From Agrobacterium leguminum (GTDB lineage Bacteria; Pseudomonadota; Alphaproteobacteria; Rhizobiales; Rhizobiaceae): 64,000 bases of DNA. The position numbers were made by a program, and so were the translations under genes. The stretch is from positions 1-64,000 of the forward strand of contig NZ_JADQWB010000007.1 of the NCBI RefSeq assembly GCF_015704895.1, written 5' to 3'. Below are positions 9,052 through 18,637 of the stretch, piece after piece. Under the pieces are notes generated by a model. The model ran no database searches and was not told where the DNA came from. It worked only from the letters and a program-made list of their open reading frames with translations. Positions within the stretch are counted from its first letter, which is position 1, and every line of letters starts with the position of its first letter.

Positions 9052-9404
9052 CCGTTCACCGTAACATAGATCTTGCGGACGGTTTCGATGGTTTTCCACA
9101 CGCCGACGAAGCCCGGCTTCATGACGAAGCTGTCGCCAGCCGTATAACGCAGCGGTTCGCCGCCTTCCGGCGTGATTTCGATGACGCCTTCGAGAATATG
9201 GCAGAATTCGAAGGTTTCGCCCTTGATCGAACGGCTTTCGCCTGGCGTCGCTTCCCAGATGCCGGTGTGGACGGTGCCGTTGCGGGCTTCGTCCAGCGGC
9301 CAGGTCTTGAAGGACGGATCGCCGGAGATAAGGCGTTCCGGCAGGGCCTTGGAGGCTTTCGGTTCGAAGGCAGGGTGCGTGTCGATGGTCTTGAGAAGTG
9401 GCAT
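9048..9404 (-). CDS. Small cupin-domain protein
   Basis: This is a single cupin of about 118 residues. The two cupin motifs can be followed: a glycine-rich IWEATPGESRSIKGETFEFCHILEG region (one short strand pair) and a second motif around PLRYTAGDSFVMKPGFVG. The sequence resembles the cupin_3 (DUF861) group, found beside many catabolic enzymes and related to ureidoglycine aminohydrolase folds. A metal site is not obvious because few histidines are present, so catalysis is uncertain. AAGGA lies upstream of the start at 9404. It lies 26 bases after the hydroxyacid dehydrogenase and overlaps the GNAT gene. Confidence 0.7.
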   Translation of the reverse strand: MPLLKTIDTHPAFEPKASKALPERLISGDPSFKTWPLDEARNGTVHTGIWEATPGESRSIKGETFEFCHILEGVIEITPEGGEPLRYTAGDSFVMKPGFVGVWKTIETVRKIYVTVNG

Positions 9405-9430
9405 GGGTGTCCTTTCCTGGAACGGGATGA

Positions 9431-11502
<2,072 letters not shown>

Positions 11503-11705
11503 GGCTGTCTCCGTCGCTTCAACGCCGAAAAGCTTAGAGCGGCCTGCGGCGTTTATCTGCTGAAATACGGGTGATTTCAGTAGATTGTTGTGTCCTTCCA
11601 GCGCTTTCGGAAAATTCCTGCTGACGAGGCTGGTTATCTTCGGATGTCGTGAGCTGGGCTGCCGGGATCAAGGTTCCGCGCCGGAGGGAATGAGAGCCGT
11701 TTGTC

Positions 11706-12584
11706 ATGGAGCTGCTCAAAGTCGATAGTTTCGAGTTGCGGACAGTGGATATCGCCGATGTAGAGGCCGATCATCTGCATGCTTTGTCAATGGCTGTCGG
11801 ATGGCGATATCACGCGAACGAATGGTGTTTCCTGCGGCAGTGCGGCGTCGGCCTTGCCGCGCTTGACGAAATCGATCGCGTTGTCGCAACGGCAATGCTG
11901 TTTCCCTATGATGAGGGTTTCGCGACGGTCGGCATGGTCATCGTTTCCCCCCGTTTGCAGGGGCAGGGCGTCGCACCATGGCTGGTGGGCCAGCTCATTG
12001 CGGGCTACCCTGACGCGGCCCTGCGGTTGAACGCCACGGAAGCCTCGCGACGGCTTTTCGCACGGCTGGGTTTTGTCGGAGATACGGAAAAAGTACATCT
12101 CCTGCGCGGCAAGGCGCGCTGCCCTGCCGAGATGCCGACACTTGGAAGAAAACAGAGAATCGAGCCGCTGTCCGAGGATCATTTGTCCGCCGTGGCGGAT
12201 CTGGATCGGACGGCTTTCGGTGTTTCGCGCCGGGGTGTCCTGCAACGCCTTCTCCGGGAAAATACGGGTTACGGCCTGTTCGAGGCCGATCGTCTTGCCG
12301 CCTTTGCATTGCGGCGTGCGGCGGGGCGGGGTCATATTGTCGGCCCGGTCGTCGCCGGTGACGAGGCGGATGCGATTGCGCTGGTCAGGCGGCATTTTTC
12401 CGATCTCGACGATCAGCTTGTCCGTCTCGACGCCGTGCGGGATAGCGGTCTTCTGACCGAGTTCCTAGCGCAATCCGGGCTGGTGGTGATCGAAACGCTC
12501 ACCACCATGTCGAAAGGCGCGCCGCAACCGGCAGGCTCCGGTTCCGCAAAGATTTTCGCCCTGGCAGGCCCGTCTTTGTGCTGA
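11706..12584 (+). CDS. Two-domain GNAT acetyltransferase
   Basis: The protein has 292 residues. The N-terminal half carries a GNAT acetyl-CoA motif (VIVSPRLQGQGVAPWLV, near residue 80), followed by a C-terminal half that resembles a second, degenerate GNAT-like domain starting around residue 150 (RIEPLSEDHLSAVADLDR). It is transcribed divergently from the ArgE operon and ends just before the cobalamin riboswitch. No ribosome binding site of good quality precedes the start. The substrate is unknown. Confidence 0.7.
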   Translation: MELLKVDSFELRTVDIADVEADHLHALSMAVGWRYHANEWCFLRQCGVGLAALDEIDRVVATAMLFPYDEGFATVGMVIVSPRLQGQGVAPWLVGQLIAGYPDAALRLNATEASRRLFARLGFVGDTEKVHLLRGKARCPAEMPTLGRKQRIEPLSEDHLSAVADLDRTAFGVSRRGVLQRLLRENTGYGLFEADRLAAFALRRAAGRGHIVGPVVAGDEADAIALVRRHFSDLDDQLVRLDAVRDSGLLTEFLAQSGLVVIETLTTMSKGAPQPAGSGSAKIFALAGPSLC

Positions 12585-12637
12585 GGTGCGGCACTATCGC
12601 AATTGACGCCCCGCCTCTTGCCCCTTATGTGAAAAAG

Positions 12638-12845
12638 CGACGGTTCCTGCAGCCGAAAGGCGAAGGGATTAATAGGGAACATGGTGCGGGCGATCTTTTT
12701 CGCCCAATGCCGTGGCTGCCCCCGCAACTGTAAGCGGATTGTCGTTCATCCCCGTGACGCTTCAAGGCGTCATGCCACTGTATTCTCCGGAATGCGGGAA
12801 GGCAGATGAGTGACGCAAATCCGTGAGCCAGGAGACCTGCCGTCG
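12638..12845 (+). promoter_or_regulatory. Cobalamin (B12) riboswitch
   Basis: The leader contains the hallmark elements in order: a GGGAAC-containing 5' part, CCGCAACTGTAAGCGG, GCCACTG, CGGGAAGGC and the B12 box GAGCCAGGAGACCTGCC ending at 12841. A closing helix pairs CGACGG (12638-12643) with CCGTCG (12840-12845). Adenosylcobalamin binding should switch off the downstream genes. It lies 49 bases before a short leader frame and 171 bases before the BtuF-type gene, so control may act on leader translation or on termination between them. Confidence 0.95.
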
Positions 12846-12894
12846 AAATATAAACCATCGTTACGGGCGGGGAAGCCCGGAGGAGGAGATTGTA

Positions 12895-12972
12895 ATGTTA
12901 TTTCATAACATTTCGTTTGCGTCCTATTGCCGTTCTCCGTACAAGACGTCCCGCTGTTGCTGCGCGTTCTGA
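12895..12972 (+). CDS. 25-residue Cys-rich leader peptide upstream of btuF
   Basis: This is a short frame between the riboswitch and the binding-protein gene. Its start is six bases after an exceptionally strong Shine-Dalgarno stretch (GGAGGAGGAG). It encodes 25 residues with four cysteines, three of them consecutive, in the C-terminal segment SRCCCAF directly before the stop. The stop is 44 bases before the btuF-type start. Such arrangements recall cysteine- or copper-responsive upstream frames in proteobacteria, where translation through Cys codons or nascent-chain effects set downstream expression. That role here is inferred; existence of the peptide is supported only by the ribosome binding site and position. 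Confidence 0.55.
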   Translation: MLFHNISFASYCRSPYKTSRCCCAF

Positions 12973-13016
12973 CGCCTGCTGCTCTGGAATAAGATTTACT
13001 TTCGACTGGAGAACAC

Positions 13017-14048
13017 ATGTTTCATTCTAGACGCCTGCCGGTCCATGCCGGCTTTCTGGCCGCTGCGCTTGCGGTTTTGCCTGTCGCCGCCGCCAATGCT
13101 GCCGAAACCACCTATCCCCTGACGATCAACAGCTGCGGTCAGGAGATCACCTTCAGGCAGGCGCCCGCCCGCACCGTGTCCGTCGGCCAGAGCACAACCG
13201 AGGTTCTTTACCTCCTCGGCCTCGCCGACAAGGTGGTCGGCACGGCGCTGTGGATCGGTCCGGTTCTGAAGGGCTACGAGGAGGCCAATGCCAGGGTCGA
13301 GCGTCTGGCTGACAATGATCCGAGCTTCGAGGCTGTCGTCGGCAAGAAGCCGGACCTTGTGACGACGCAGTTCCAGTGGCAGATCGGCCCGGAAGGCGTT
13401 GTCGGAACACCGGCGCAATTCGCCGAGCTTGGCGTTCCCGTTTATACCTCGCCCGCCGATTGCATGGGCAAGGACAATTCCGGCGGCGGCGACGGCGTGC
13501 GCAACACCGTCTTCACCATGGATCTGATCTACCAGGAAATCCGCGATCTCGCCAAAATCTTCAACGTGCAGGATCGCGGTGAAGAAGTCGTTGCCGACCT
13601 GAAGAAGCGTGAAGAAGCCGCCCGCGCCAAGATCGCCTCCGCCAACGGCAAGCTCTCGGCCGTCTTCTGGTTCTCCAGCGCCGAGCTGGATATCGATCCC
13701 TATGTGGCCGGCCGCAATGGCGCTCCCGGCTACATCATGTCCGCGCTGGGCTTAAAGAACGTCATCGAAAGCGATGAAGAATGGCCGACCGTCGGCTGGG
13801 AAACCATCGCCAAGGCAAATCCCTCCATCATCGTTGCCGGCAAGATGGATCGCCGCCGTTTCCCGGCTGACGATGTCGCCGTCAAGCTGAAGTTCCTCGC
13901 CACCGATCCCGTGGCCAGCATCATGCCCGCCGTCAAGGAAGGTCATGTGTTCGAGATGGATGCGCAGGCGATGAACCCGACCATTCGCACCATTGAAGGC
14001 ATCGAAACGCTGGCCGAGGCGATTTCGGCTGCCGGCCTCGCCAAGTGA
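13017..14048 (+). CDS. btuF: ABC transporter binding protein, BtuF/FepB family
   Basis: This is a periplasmic binding protein of 343 residues with an N-terminal signal peptide ending near ANAAET (residues 1-29). The fold is the helical-backbone type used for cobalamin and ferric siderophores, with the typical ARTVSVGQSTTEVLYLLGL start and ELAKxNPSII-like C-terminal region (IAKANPSIIVAGK). The B12 riboswitch upstream supports cobalamin or a cobamide precursor as ligand. It heads a coupled operon with permease, ATPase and pseudoazurin genes. GGAG precedes the start at proper distance. Iron-complex binding is the alternative suggested by family similarity alone. Confidence 0.8.
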   Translation: MFHSRRLPVHAGFLAAALAVLPVAAANAAETTYPLTINSCGQEITFRQAPARTVSVGQSTTEVLYLLGLADKVVGTALWIGPVLKGYEEANARVERLADNDPSFEAVVGKKPDLVTTQFQWQIGPEGVVGTPAQFAELGVPVYTSPADCMGKDNSGGGDGVRNTVFTMDLIYQEIRDLAKIFNVQDRGEEVVADLKKREEAARAKIASANGKLSAVFWFSSAELDIDPYVAGRNGAPGYIMSALGLKNVIESDEEWPTVGWETIAKANPSIIVAGKMDRRRFPADDVAVKLKFLATDPVASIMPAVKEGHVFEMDAQAMNPTIRTIEGIETLAEAISAAGLAK

Positions 14049-15073
14049 ACGGTCTTTCCATCCATCTCGGCAGGGTAGGGCTGGCTTTTGCCGCGCTCGC
14101 CCTGCTGCTCGTCGCGCTGATGGCCGGGGCGGCCATCGGCGAGACCGCCATTCCTTTTGACGTCGTGGCGAAAACAATCGCCAACCGCGTCTTCCATGCG
14201 GCCTATCCGCTGGAACCGCTGGATGAGGGCATTGTCTGGAGTTATCGTCTCAGCCGCGCGGTCGTCGCCGCCTGTTGCGGCGCTTCTTTGGCGCTTGCCG
14301 GGGCGGTGCTGCAATCGCTTTTGCGCAATCCGCTTGCCGATCCTTATATTCTCGGCATTTCCGCCGGCGCCTCCACCGGTGCCGTCGCTGTCGCGCTGCT
14401 TGGCTTCGGAGCGGGGTTCCTGACGATGCCGGCCGGGGCGCTCATCGGTGCCTTCGTCGCGTTTTCGCTGGTCAGCCTTCTGGCTGTGCGGGCGGGACAT
14501 GGCAACAGCGCCATCATTCTGGCGGGGGTGGCCGGGTCGCAGCTGTTTAATGCCATGACCTCTTTCATCGTCACCAAATCCGCTAATGCCGAACAGGCGC
14601 GCGGCATCATGTTCTGGCTGCTGGGCAACCTCTCGGGCGTGCGCTGGCCGGATGTCTGGCTGGCGCTTCCGGTCAGCCTTGCGGGACTTGCAGTGTGTCT
14701 CTGGTATGCCCGGGCGCTCGATGCCTTCGCCTTCGGCGGTCAGGCGGCTGCCTCGCTCGGCATTCCGGTGCGCTGGGTCTATGCCGTGCTGATCTCCGTT
14801 TCGGCGATCATGACGGCTGCGATGGTGTCTCTGGTCGGCTCCATCGGCTTCGTGGGCCTCGTCATTCCGCATGCCGCGCGCATCTTCGTCGGCGTTCGTC
14901 ATGGCATATTGCTGCCGGTGACGGCGCTGACCGGCGCGGTTTTCATGATCATCGCGGATATTCTCTCGCGCATCGTCATTCCGGGGCAGGTGCTGCCCAT
15001 CGGCGTCATCACCGCGCTCGTCGGCGCGCCCGCCTTTGCCTTCATCCTCGGGCAGAAGAGGGGGCGTTCATGA
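14045..15073 (+). CDS. btuC: ABC transporter permease, BtuC/FecCD family
   Basis: The protein has 342 residues with about ten predicted hydrophobic helices. FecCD-family segments are seen: SLALAGAVLQSLLRNPLADPYILGISAGAS near residues 80-110 (shown in pieces by the LAGAVLQ and NPLADPYILG motifs) and GSIGFVGLVIPHAAR near 265, ending in VLPIGVITALVGAPAF. The start is GTG overlapping the btuF stop by four bases (GTGA), so translation is coupled. It should form the inner-membrane channel for cobalamin import. Confidence 0.85.
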   Translation: MNGLSIHLGRVGLAFAALALLLVALMAGAAIGETAIPFDVVAKTIANRVFHAAYPLEPLDEGIVWSYRLSRAVVAACCGASLALAGAVLQSLLRNPLADPYILGISAGASTGAVAVALLGFGAGFLTMPAGALIGAFVAFSLVSLLAVRAGHGNSAIILAGVAGSQLFNAMTSFIVTKSANAEQARGIMFWLLGNLSGVRWPDVWLALPVSLAGLAVCLWYARALDAFAFGGQAAASLGIPVRWVYAVLISVSAIMTAAMVSLVGSIGFVGLVIPHAARIFVGVRHGILLPVTALTGAVFMIIADILSRIVIPGQVLPIGVITALVGAPAFAFILGQKRGRS

Positions 15074-15870
15074 AATTATCCGCCCGCGACCTGCATTTCC
15101 ACGCCGGCAATATCGATATCGTGCGCGGCGTTTCGCTCGATGTCGGTTCCGGTGAGTTTCTCGGCGTCATCGGACCGAACGGTTCCGGCAAAAGCACGCT
15201 GCTTTCCATGCTGGCAGGCATTCGCAAACCACGCCGGGGGCATGTTACGCTCGGGGGTGAGCCGCTTGCCTCATTGGGACGGCGAGACCTTGCCCGCCGG
15301 CTCGCCTTCGTGGAGCAGCAGGCCGAAACCACCGAACGCATCACCGCACGACAGGCGGTGGAGCTTGGGCGCACGCCCTATCTCGGGCCGCTTTCCGCCT
15401 GGTCGCAGCAGGATGACGCCATCGTTGATGCAGCACTTGCCAATGTCGACATGGCCGACAAGGCGGAGCGCAACTGGCACCATCTGTCGGGCGGCGAACG
15501 CCAGCGCCTGCATATCGCCCGCGCATTGACGCAGGAGCCGCATATCCTGCTTCTGGACGAACCGACCAACCACCTCGATATCGGTCACCAGATCGGCCTG
15601 CTCGATCTGGTGCGCCGGCAGGGCCTGACCGTCGTAGCGGCGCTACACGATCTCAATCACGCCGCCATGTTCTGCGATCGCGTCGCCATCATGCACCGGG
15701 GCGAGATGATTGCGGTCGGTCCGCCGCGGGAGGTTCTGACACCGGCGAGAATAGCCGCCGTCTTCGGGGTGGAATGCGTCGTCACCACGGATGAGGGCGG
15801 CTTTTCCCATATTCGGTTTCTGCCGGCCCATGGGCGGGCCGAGCATCCAAGGAAAGTACTGGTACGATGA
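15070..15870 (+). CDS. btuD: ABC transporter ATPase, BtuD/FepC family
   Basis: The protein has 266 residues. The Walker A motif is GPNGSGKST near residue 37, the signature is LSGGERQRL near 140, and the Walker B region is ILLLDEPTNHLD near 160, followed by the switch histidine in ALHDLNHA. The start at 15070 overlaps the permease stop as ATGA; an earlier in-frame start would run through the permease gene and is rejected. It energises the BtuC-type permease. The gene in turn overlaps the pseudoazurin start by four bases. Confidence 0.85.
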   Translation: MKLSARDLHFHAGNIDIVRGVSLDVGSGEFLGVIGPNGSGKSTLLSMLAGIRKPRRGHVTLGGEPLASLGRRDLARRLAFVEQQAETTERITARQAVELGRTPYLGPLSAWSQQDDAIVDAALANVDMADKAERNWHHLSGGERQRLHIARALTQEPHILLLDEPTNHLDIGHQIGLLDLVRRQGLTVVAALHDLNHAAMFCDRVAIMHRGEMIAVGPPREVLTPARIAAVFGVECVVTTDEGGFSHIRFLPAHGRAEHPRKVLVR

Positions 15871-16346
15871 TGACATTGACGACGCTCACAAACGCTGCTG
15901 CAACGACCAGACTGTTTTGCGCCGCTGCCGTTATTGCCGTGGCGTTCACGGGCTTTCCGCTTCAGGCTTCAGCCGAAACCTTCGAGGTGAAAATGCTGAG
16001 CCGGGGCGAAAAAGGCCCGATGGTATTCGAACCCGATTTTCTCGAAATAGCGCCTGGCGACCGCGTGCGCTTCGTGCCCACCCACAAGAGCCACAATGCC
16101 GCGACCATCGATGGCATGATCCCGGAAAGTGTCGAAGGTTTCAAAAGCCGGATCAATGACGAATTCGAGACCGGGTTTGAAAAGCCGGGCTTTTACGGCA
16201 TCAAATGCTCGCCGCATTACGGTATGGGCATGGTCATGCTGATCAAGGTCGGCGAGGCGACCCTGCCGCAGAGCTACCGGACAGTGGACGTACCCGGCCG
16301 GGCGAAGCCAAGGTTCGAGGACCTCTTCGAGCAGGCGGAAAAATGA
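15867..16346 (+). CDS. Pseudoazurin (periplasmic blue copper protein)
   Basis: The protein has 159 residues with a signal peptide cut after about residue 36 (QASA). Copper ligands fit pseudoazurin exactly: His76 (KSHN), Cys114, His117 and Met122, with the family's 38-residue gap between first His and Cys and C-x2-H-x4-M after it. Pseudoazurins carry electrons in the periplasm, for example to copper nitrite reductase. Here the gene overlaps the ATPase stop of a B12-riboswitch-controlled importer by ATGA, so it is expressed with it. No denitrification gene lies nearby. A redox role linked to corrinoid or metal uptake is possible but is inference. Confidence 0.85.
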   Translation: MMTLTTLTNAAATTRLFCAAAVIAVAFTGFPLQASAETFEVKMLSRGEKGPMVFEPDFLEIAPGDRVRFVPTHKSHNAATIDGMIPESVEGFKSRINDEFETGFEKPGFYGIKCSPHYGMGMVMLIKVGEATLPQSYRTVDVPGRAKPRFEDLFEQAEK

Positions 16347-16365
16347 GGCCGCACTGAGCTCTCAT

Positions 16366-16480
16366 CCGTCATGCCGGACTTGATCCGGTATCCAGCCACG
16401 GCGCGTCTGCGCCGTGGGAAGAGTCTTTTGCGATCAAGGACTTGATCGCACTGGGTCCCCGATCTAGTCCGGGGTGACGG
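16366..16480. repeat. Palindromic mosaic intergenic repeat, RIME-like
   Basis: A 115-base element has 23-base terminal inverted repeats matching at 19 positions (CCGTCATGCCGGACTTG... against CCGTCACCCCGGACTAG... on the other strand). Inside are two hairpins: CCACGGCGC/GCGCCGTGG and TGCGATCAAG/CTTGATCGCA. This is the layout of short mosaic repeats dispersed in Rhizobiaceae genomes. It lies between two convergent genes, overlaps the last codons of the methyltransferase gene and may act as a terminator for both. Confidence 0.8.
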
Positions 16481-17294
16481 AGTAGTCTCCCGGCTTCACC
16501 GCGCACACGGCATAACGATGCTGCAGCCCGCGCAGAATGCCTTTCAGCAGGCTGAAATTTTTCGCCTGGGCACGGTGGATGGCCTGAAGCTCCTGATCGA
16601 TTGCGACAGGTTCGAAGCCGGTCGCACGTAACAGCGCCGCGACATCGCCGGCCCTTGCGCCCTTCGAAAAATAAACGCGGGAAAGAATGCTGTTGAAGGT
16701 GTTTTCCGGGTCCGCCGGCTTGTGCGGCTGGTCCGGTTTGACGAGGCCGATGCTTTCGAGGCTGGCCGCCAGTTTCTTCACCAGTTTTTCGCGCCAGCCG
16801 GTATTCACGAAATCGCCGTCGACGATCAGAAGCCGTCCGCCCGGTTTCAGAACGCGGAACCATTCGGCAAAGCTTGCCTGCGGGTCCACCAGCGTCCAGA
16901 CCAGATGACGGGTGATGATGACATCGGCGCTTTCATCCGGCTCCATCGTGTTTTCGGCATCGCCGACGAAAAAGCGGATGCTGCGGCCACGGCTTTTCGC
17001 TTTTTCACGGGCAAGCGCCAGCATGGTTTCCGACCAGTCCATGCCGGTGACCTGAAAACCGAGATCGTCCATCAGGTGCGAGATGACGCCGGTGCCGCTG
17101 GCAAGATCGAGCGCCCTGCGGCCTTCTCCGCGGCCGAGATGTTTCAGGATAAGCGCGTGCCAGGCCTCGCGCTCGTCTTCGGAGAAAATTTCATGTCCGG
17201 GGGAAAGGTCGAAAGTCGCGGCGCGGCCGGACCAATAGGATTTGATTTCGTCTCTCAGACTGTCGTTTTTGCCATATTGGATTGTGTCGATCAT
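16464..17294 (-). CDS. Class I SAM-dependent methyltransferase
   Basis: The protein has 276 residues. The SAM site is visible as ALDLASGTGVISHLM near residue 61, GMDWSETML near 83 and GDAENT near 110, with the post-II motif RVLKPGGRLLIVDG near 146. It faces away from the iron-type ABC operon at 17408 and shares the 113-base promoter region carrying an iron box. Methyltransferases of this kind recur beside FecCD-type importers; a role in modifying the imported ligand is plausible but unproven. The last codons and the stop lie within the mosaic repeat, so the C terminus (around VTPD) appears to be contributed by the repeat. Confidence 0.75.
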   Translation of the reverse strand: MIDTIQYGKNDSLRDEIKSYWSGRAATFDLSPGHEIFSEDEREAWHALILKHLGRGEGRRALDLASGTGVISHLMDDLGFQVTGMDWSETMLALAREKAKSRGRSIRFFVGDAENTMEPDESADVIITRHLVWTLVDPQASFAEWFRVLKPGGRLLIVDGDFVNTGWREKLVKKLAASLESIGLVKPDQPHKPADPENTFNSILSRVYFSKGARAGDVAALLRATGFEPVAIDQELQAIHRAQAKNFSLLKGILRGLQHRYAVCAVKPGDYSVTPD

Positions 17295-17347
17295 CGGTCT
17301 TCAACTCACGTACCGGTCAGTTAAGAATGGCTCTAAAACATAAATGT

Positions 17348-17362
17348 TGACTAGTATAGTCA
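17348..17362. promoter_or_regulatory. Iron-responsive operator (RirA-type, TGA-N9-TCA)
   Basis: TGACTAGTATAGTCA is a near-perfect palindrome matching the TGA-N9-TCA iron-responsive operator known for RirA in Rhizobiaceae. It overlaps a TTGACT hexamer that is a candidate -35 box and lies 46 bases before the first binding-protein gene. Repression in iron-replete cells is expected. It may also control the divergent methyltransferase. Confidence 0.75.
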
Positions 17363-17407
17363 GAAAATAATACAGCCGCGCCAGTCAACACTGGAGAGCA
17401 ATATCCG

Positions 17408-18541
17408 ATGCGCATCTCAGCCAAATCTGCGGCACTTGCCCTTGGCCTTCTCGTATCCGCCGCATGGCCGGCATTCGCCGAAAAGGTCACCGTCAAGGAT
17501 GTGACGGGCCGCGATGTCGAGGTGAATGTGCCGGTATCGCACGTCATCCTCGGTGAAGGTCGCCAGATTTATTTCCTGGCTGCGCTCGACAAGGAAAACC
17601 CTTTCCAGCACGTGGTTGGCTGGCGCGACGATCTGACGAAAGCCGACCCGGAAACCTATGCGGCCTATCTCGCAAAGTATCCGGAAATCGCCAAGCTGCC
17701 GACATTCGGCGGCATGAAGGACGGCACTTTCGACATAGAACAGGCTGTCGCCCTGAAGCCTGACGTGATCCTGATGAATATCGACGCCAAGACGGCGACC
17801 GAAGAAGCGGGCTATATCGAAAAGCTCGCCAAGGTCGGCATTCCGCTGGTCTACGTCGATTTCCGTGAAAAGCCGATGGAAAATACCGAGCCGAGCATGC
17901 GCCTCATGGGCCAGCTGACGGGCAAGGAAAAGATCGCCGAGGACTTCATCAAGTTCCGCGCCGACTCCATCGCCAAGGTTACCGATACGCTCGAAAAGGC
18001 CAATCCGAAGAAGCCTGTCGTGTTCATGGAGCGCGCCGGCGGTTACTCCGACGATTGCTGCATGTCCTTCGGCAACGAGAATTTCGGCAAGATGGTGGAG
18101 CTTGCCGGCGGCGTCAACATGGCCAAGGACATCATTCCCGGCACCTTCGGCACCGTCAATCCGGAACAGATCATTGCCTCCAACCCGGAGCAGATCATCA
18201 TCACCGGCGGCAACTGGAACGGTTATGTTCCGGGCGGCAACTGGGTCGGCGTCGGTTATGGCGCGGATCTGAAGGAAGCCCATCGCAAGCTTGAAAACCT
18301 GACCAAGCGCCCGGCTTTCACCGGCGTGCAGGCGGTGAAGGACGGTAATGTCCACGCCATCTGGCATCAGTTCTACAACAACCCCTATCAGTTCGTGGCC
18401 GTTCAGGAAATCGCCAAGTGGCTGCATCCGGACCTCTTCAAGGACCTCGACCCGGAGGCGACCTTCAAGGAACTGCATGCCCGCTTCCTGCCGCTCGATT
18501 ACAAGCCCGGCTACTTCGTTTCGCTGAAGGACGCCAGGTAA
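17408..18541 (+). CDS. Iron-complex-type ABC binding protein 1
   Basis: The protein has 377 residues with a signal peptide ending near PAFAEK (residue 24). It has the FepB-type binding fold (VTVKDVTGRDVEVN start, GVNMAKDI and NPEQIIASNPEQIIITGG late). A Cys-Cys pair at 217-218 (DDCCMSFG) is conserved at the identical residue number in the next gene. The two proteins share order and length and are paralogues of roughly half-identical sequence by eye. The gene starts the operon behind the iron box. The ligand is unknown; heme, a ferric siderophore or another chelate are all possible. Unlike short HmuT heme-binding proteins it is long for the family. Confidence 0.8.
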   Translation: MRISAKSAALALGLLVSAAWPAFAEKVTVKDVTGRDVEVNVPVSHVILGEGRQIYFLAALDKENPFQHVVGWRDDLTKADPETYAAYLAKYPEIAKLPTFGGMKDGTFDIEQAVALKPDVILMNIDAKTATEEAGYIEKLAKVGIPLVYVDFREKPMENTEPSMRLMGQLTGKEKIAEDFIKFRADSIAKVTDTLEKANPKKPVVFMERAGGYSDDCCMSFGNENFGKMVELAGGVNMAKDIIPGTFGTVNPEQIIASNPEQIIITGGNWNGYVPGGNWVGVGYGADLKEAHRKLENLTKRPAFTGVQAVKDGNVHAIWHQFYNNPYQFVAVQEIAKWLHPDLFKDLDPEATFKELHARFLPLDYKPGYFVSLKDAR

Positions 18542-18579
18542 TAAAGGGACGGTGAAGGGGAGCGCCGTCCAACCGATGG

Positions 18580-18605
18580 ATAAAGCCGCAGCCATGCGGC
18601 TTTAT
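18580..18605 (+). terminator. Hairpin between the two binding-protein genes
   Basis: ATAAAGCCGCA (18580-18590) and TGCGGCTTTAT (18595-18605) form a perfect 11-bp stem with a GCCA loop, followed by a T-rich stretch. It could be a partial terminator or an mRNA-stabilising end that raises expression of the first binding protein over the downstream genes. Confidence 0.65.
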
Positions 18606-18637
18606 CGCTTTGTTTTGGAACTCAATGAGGACTTCTC

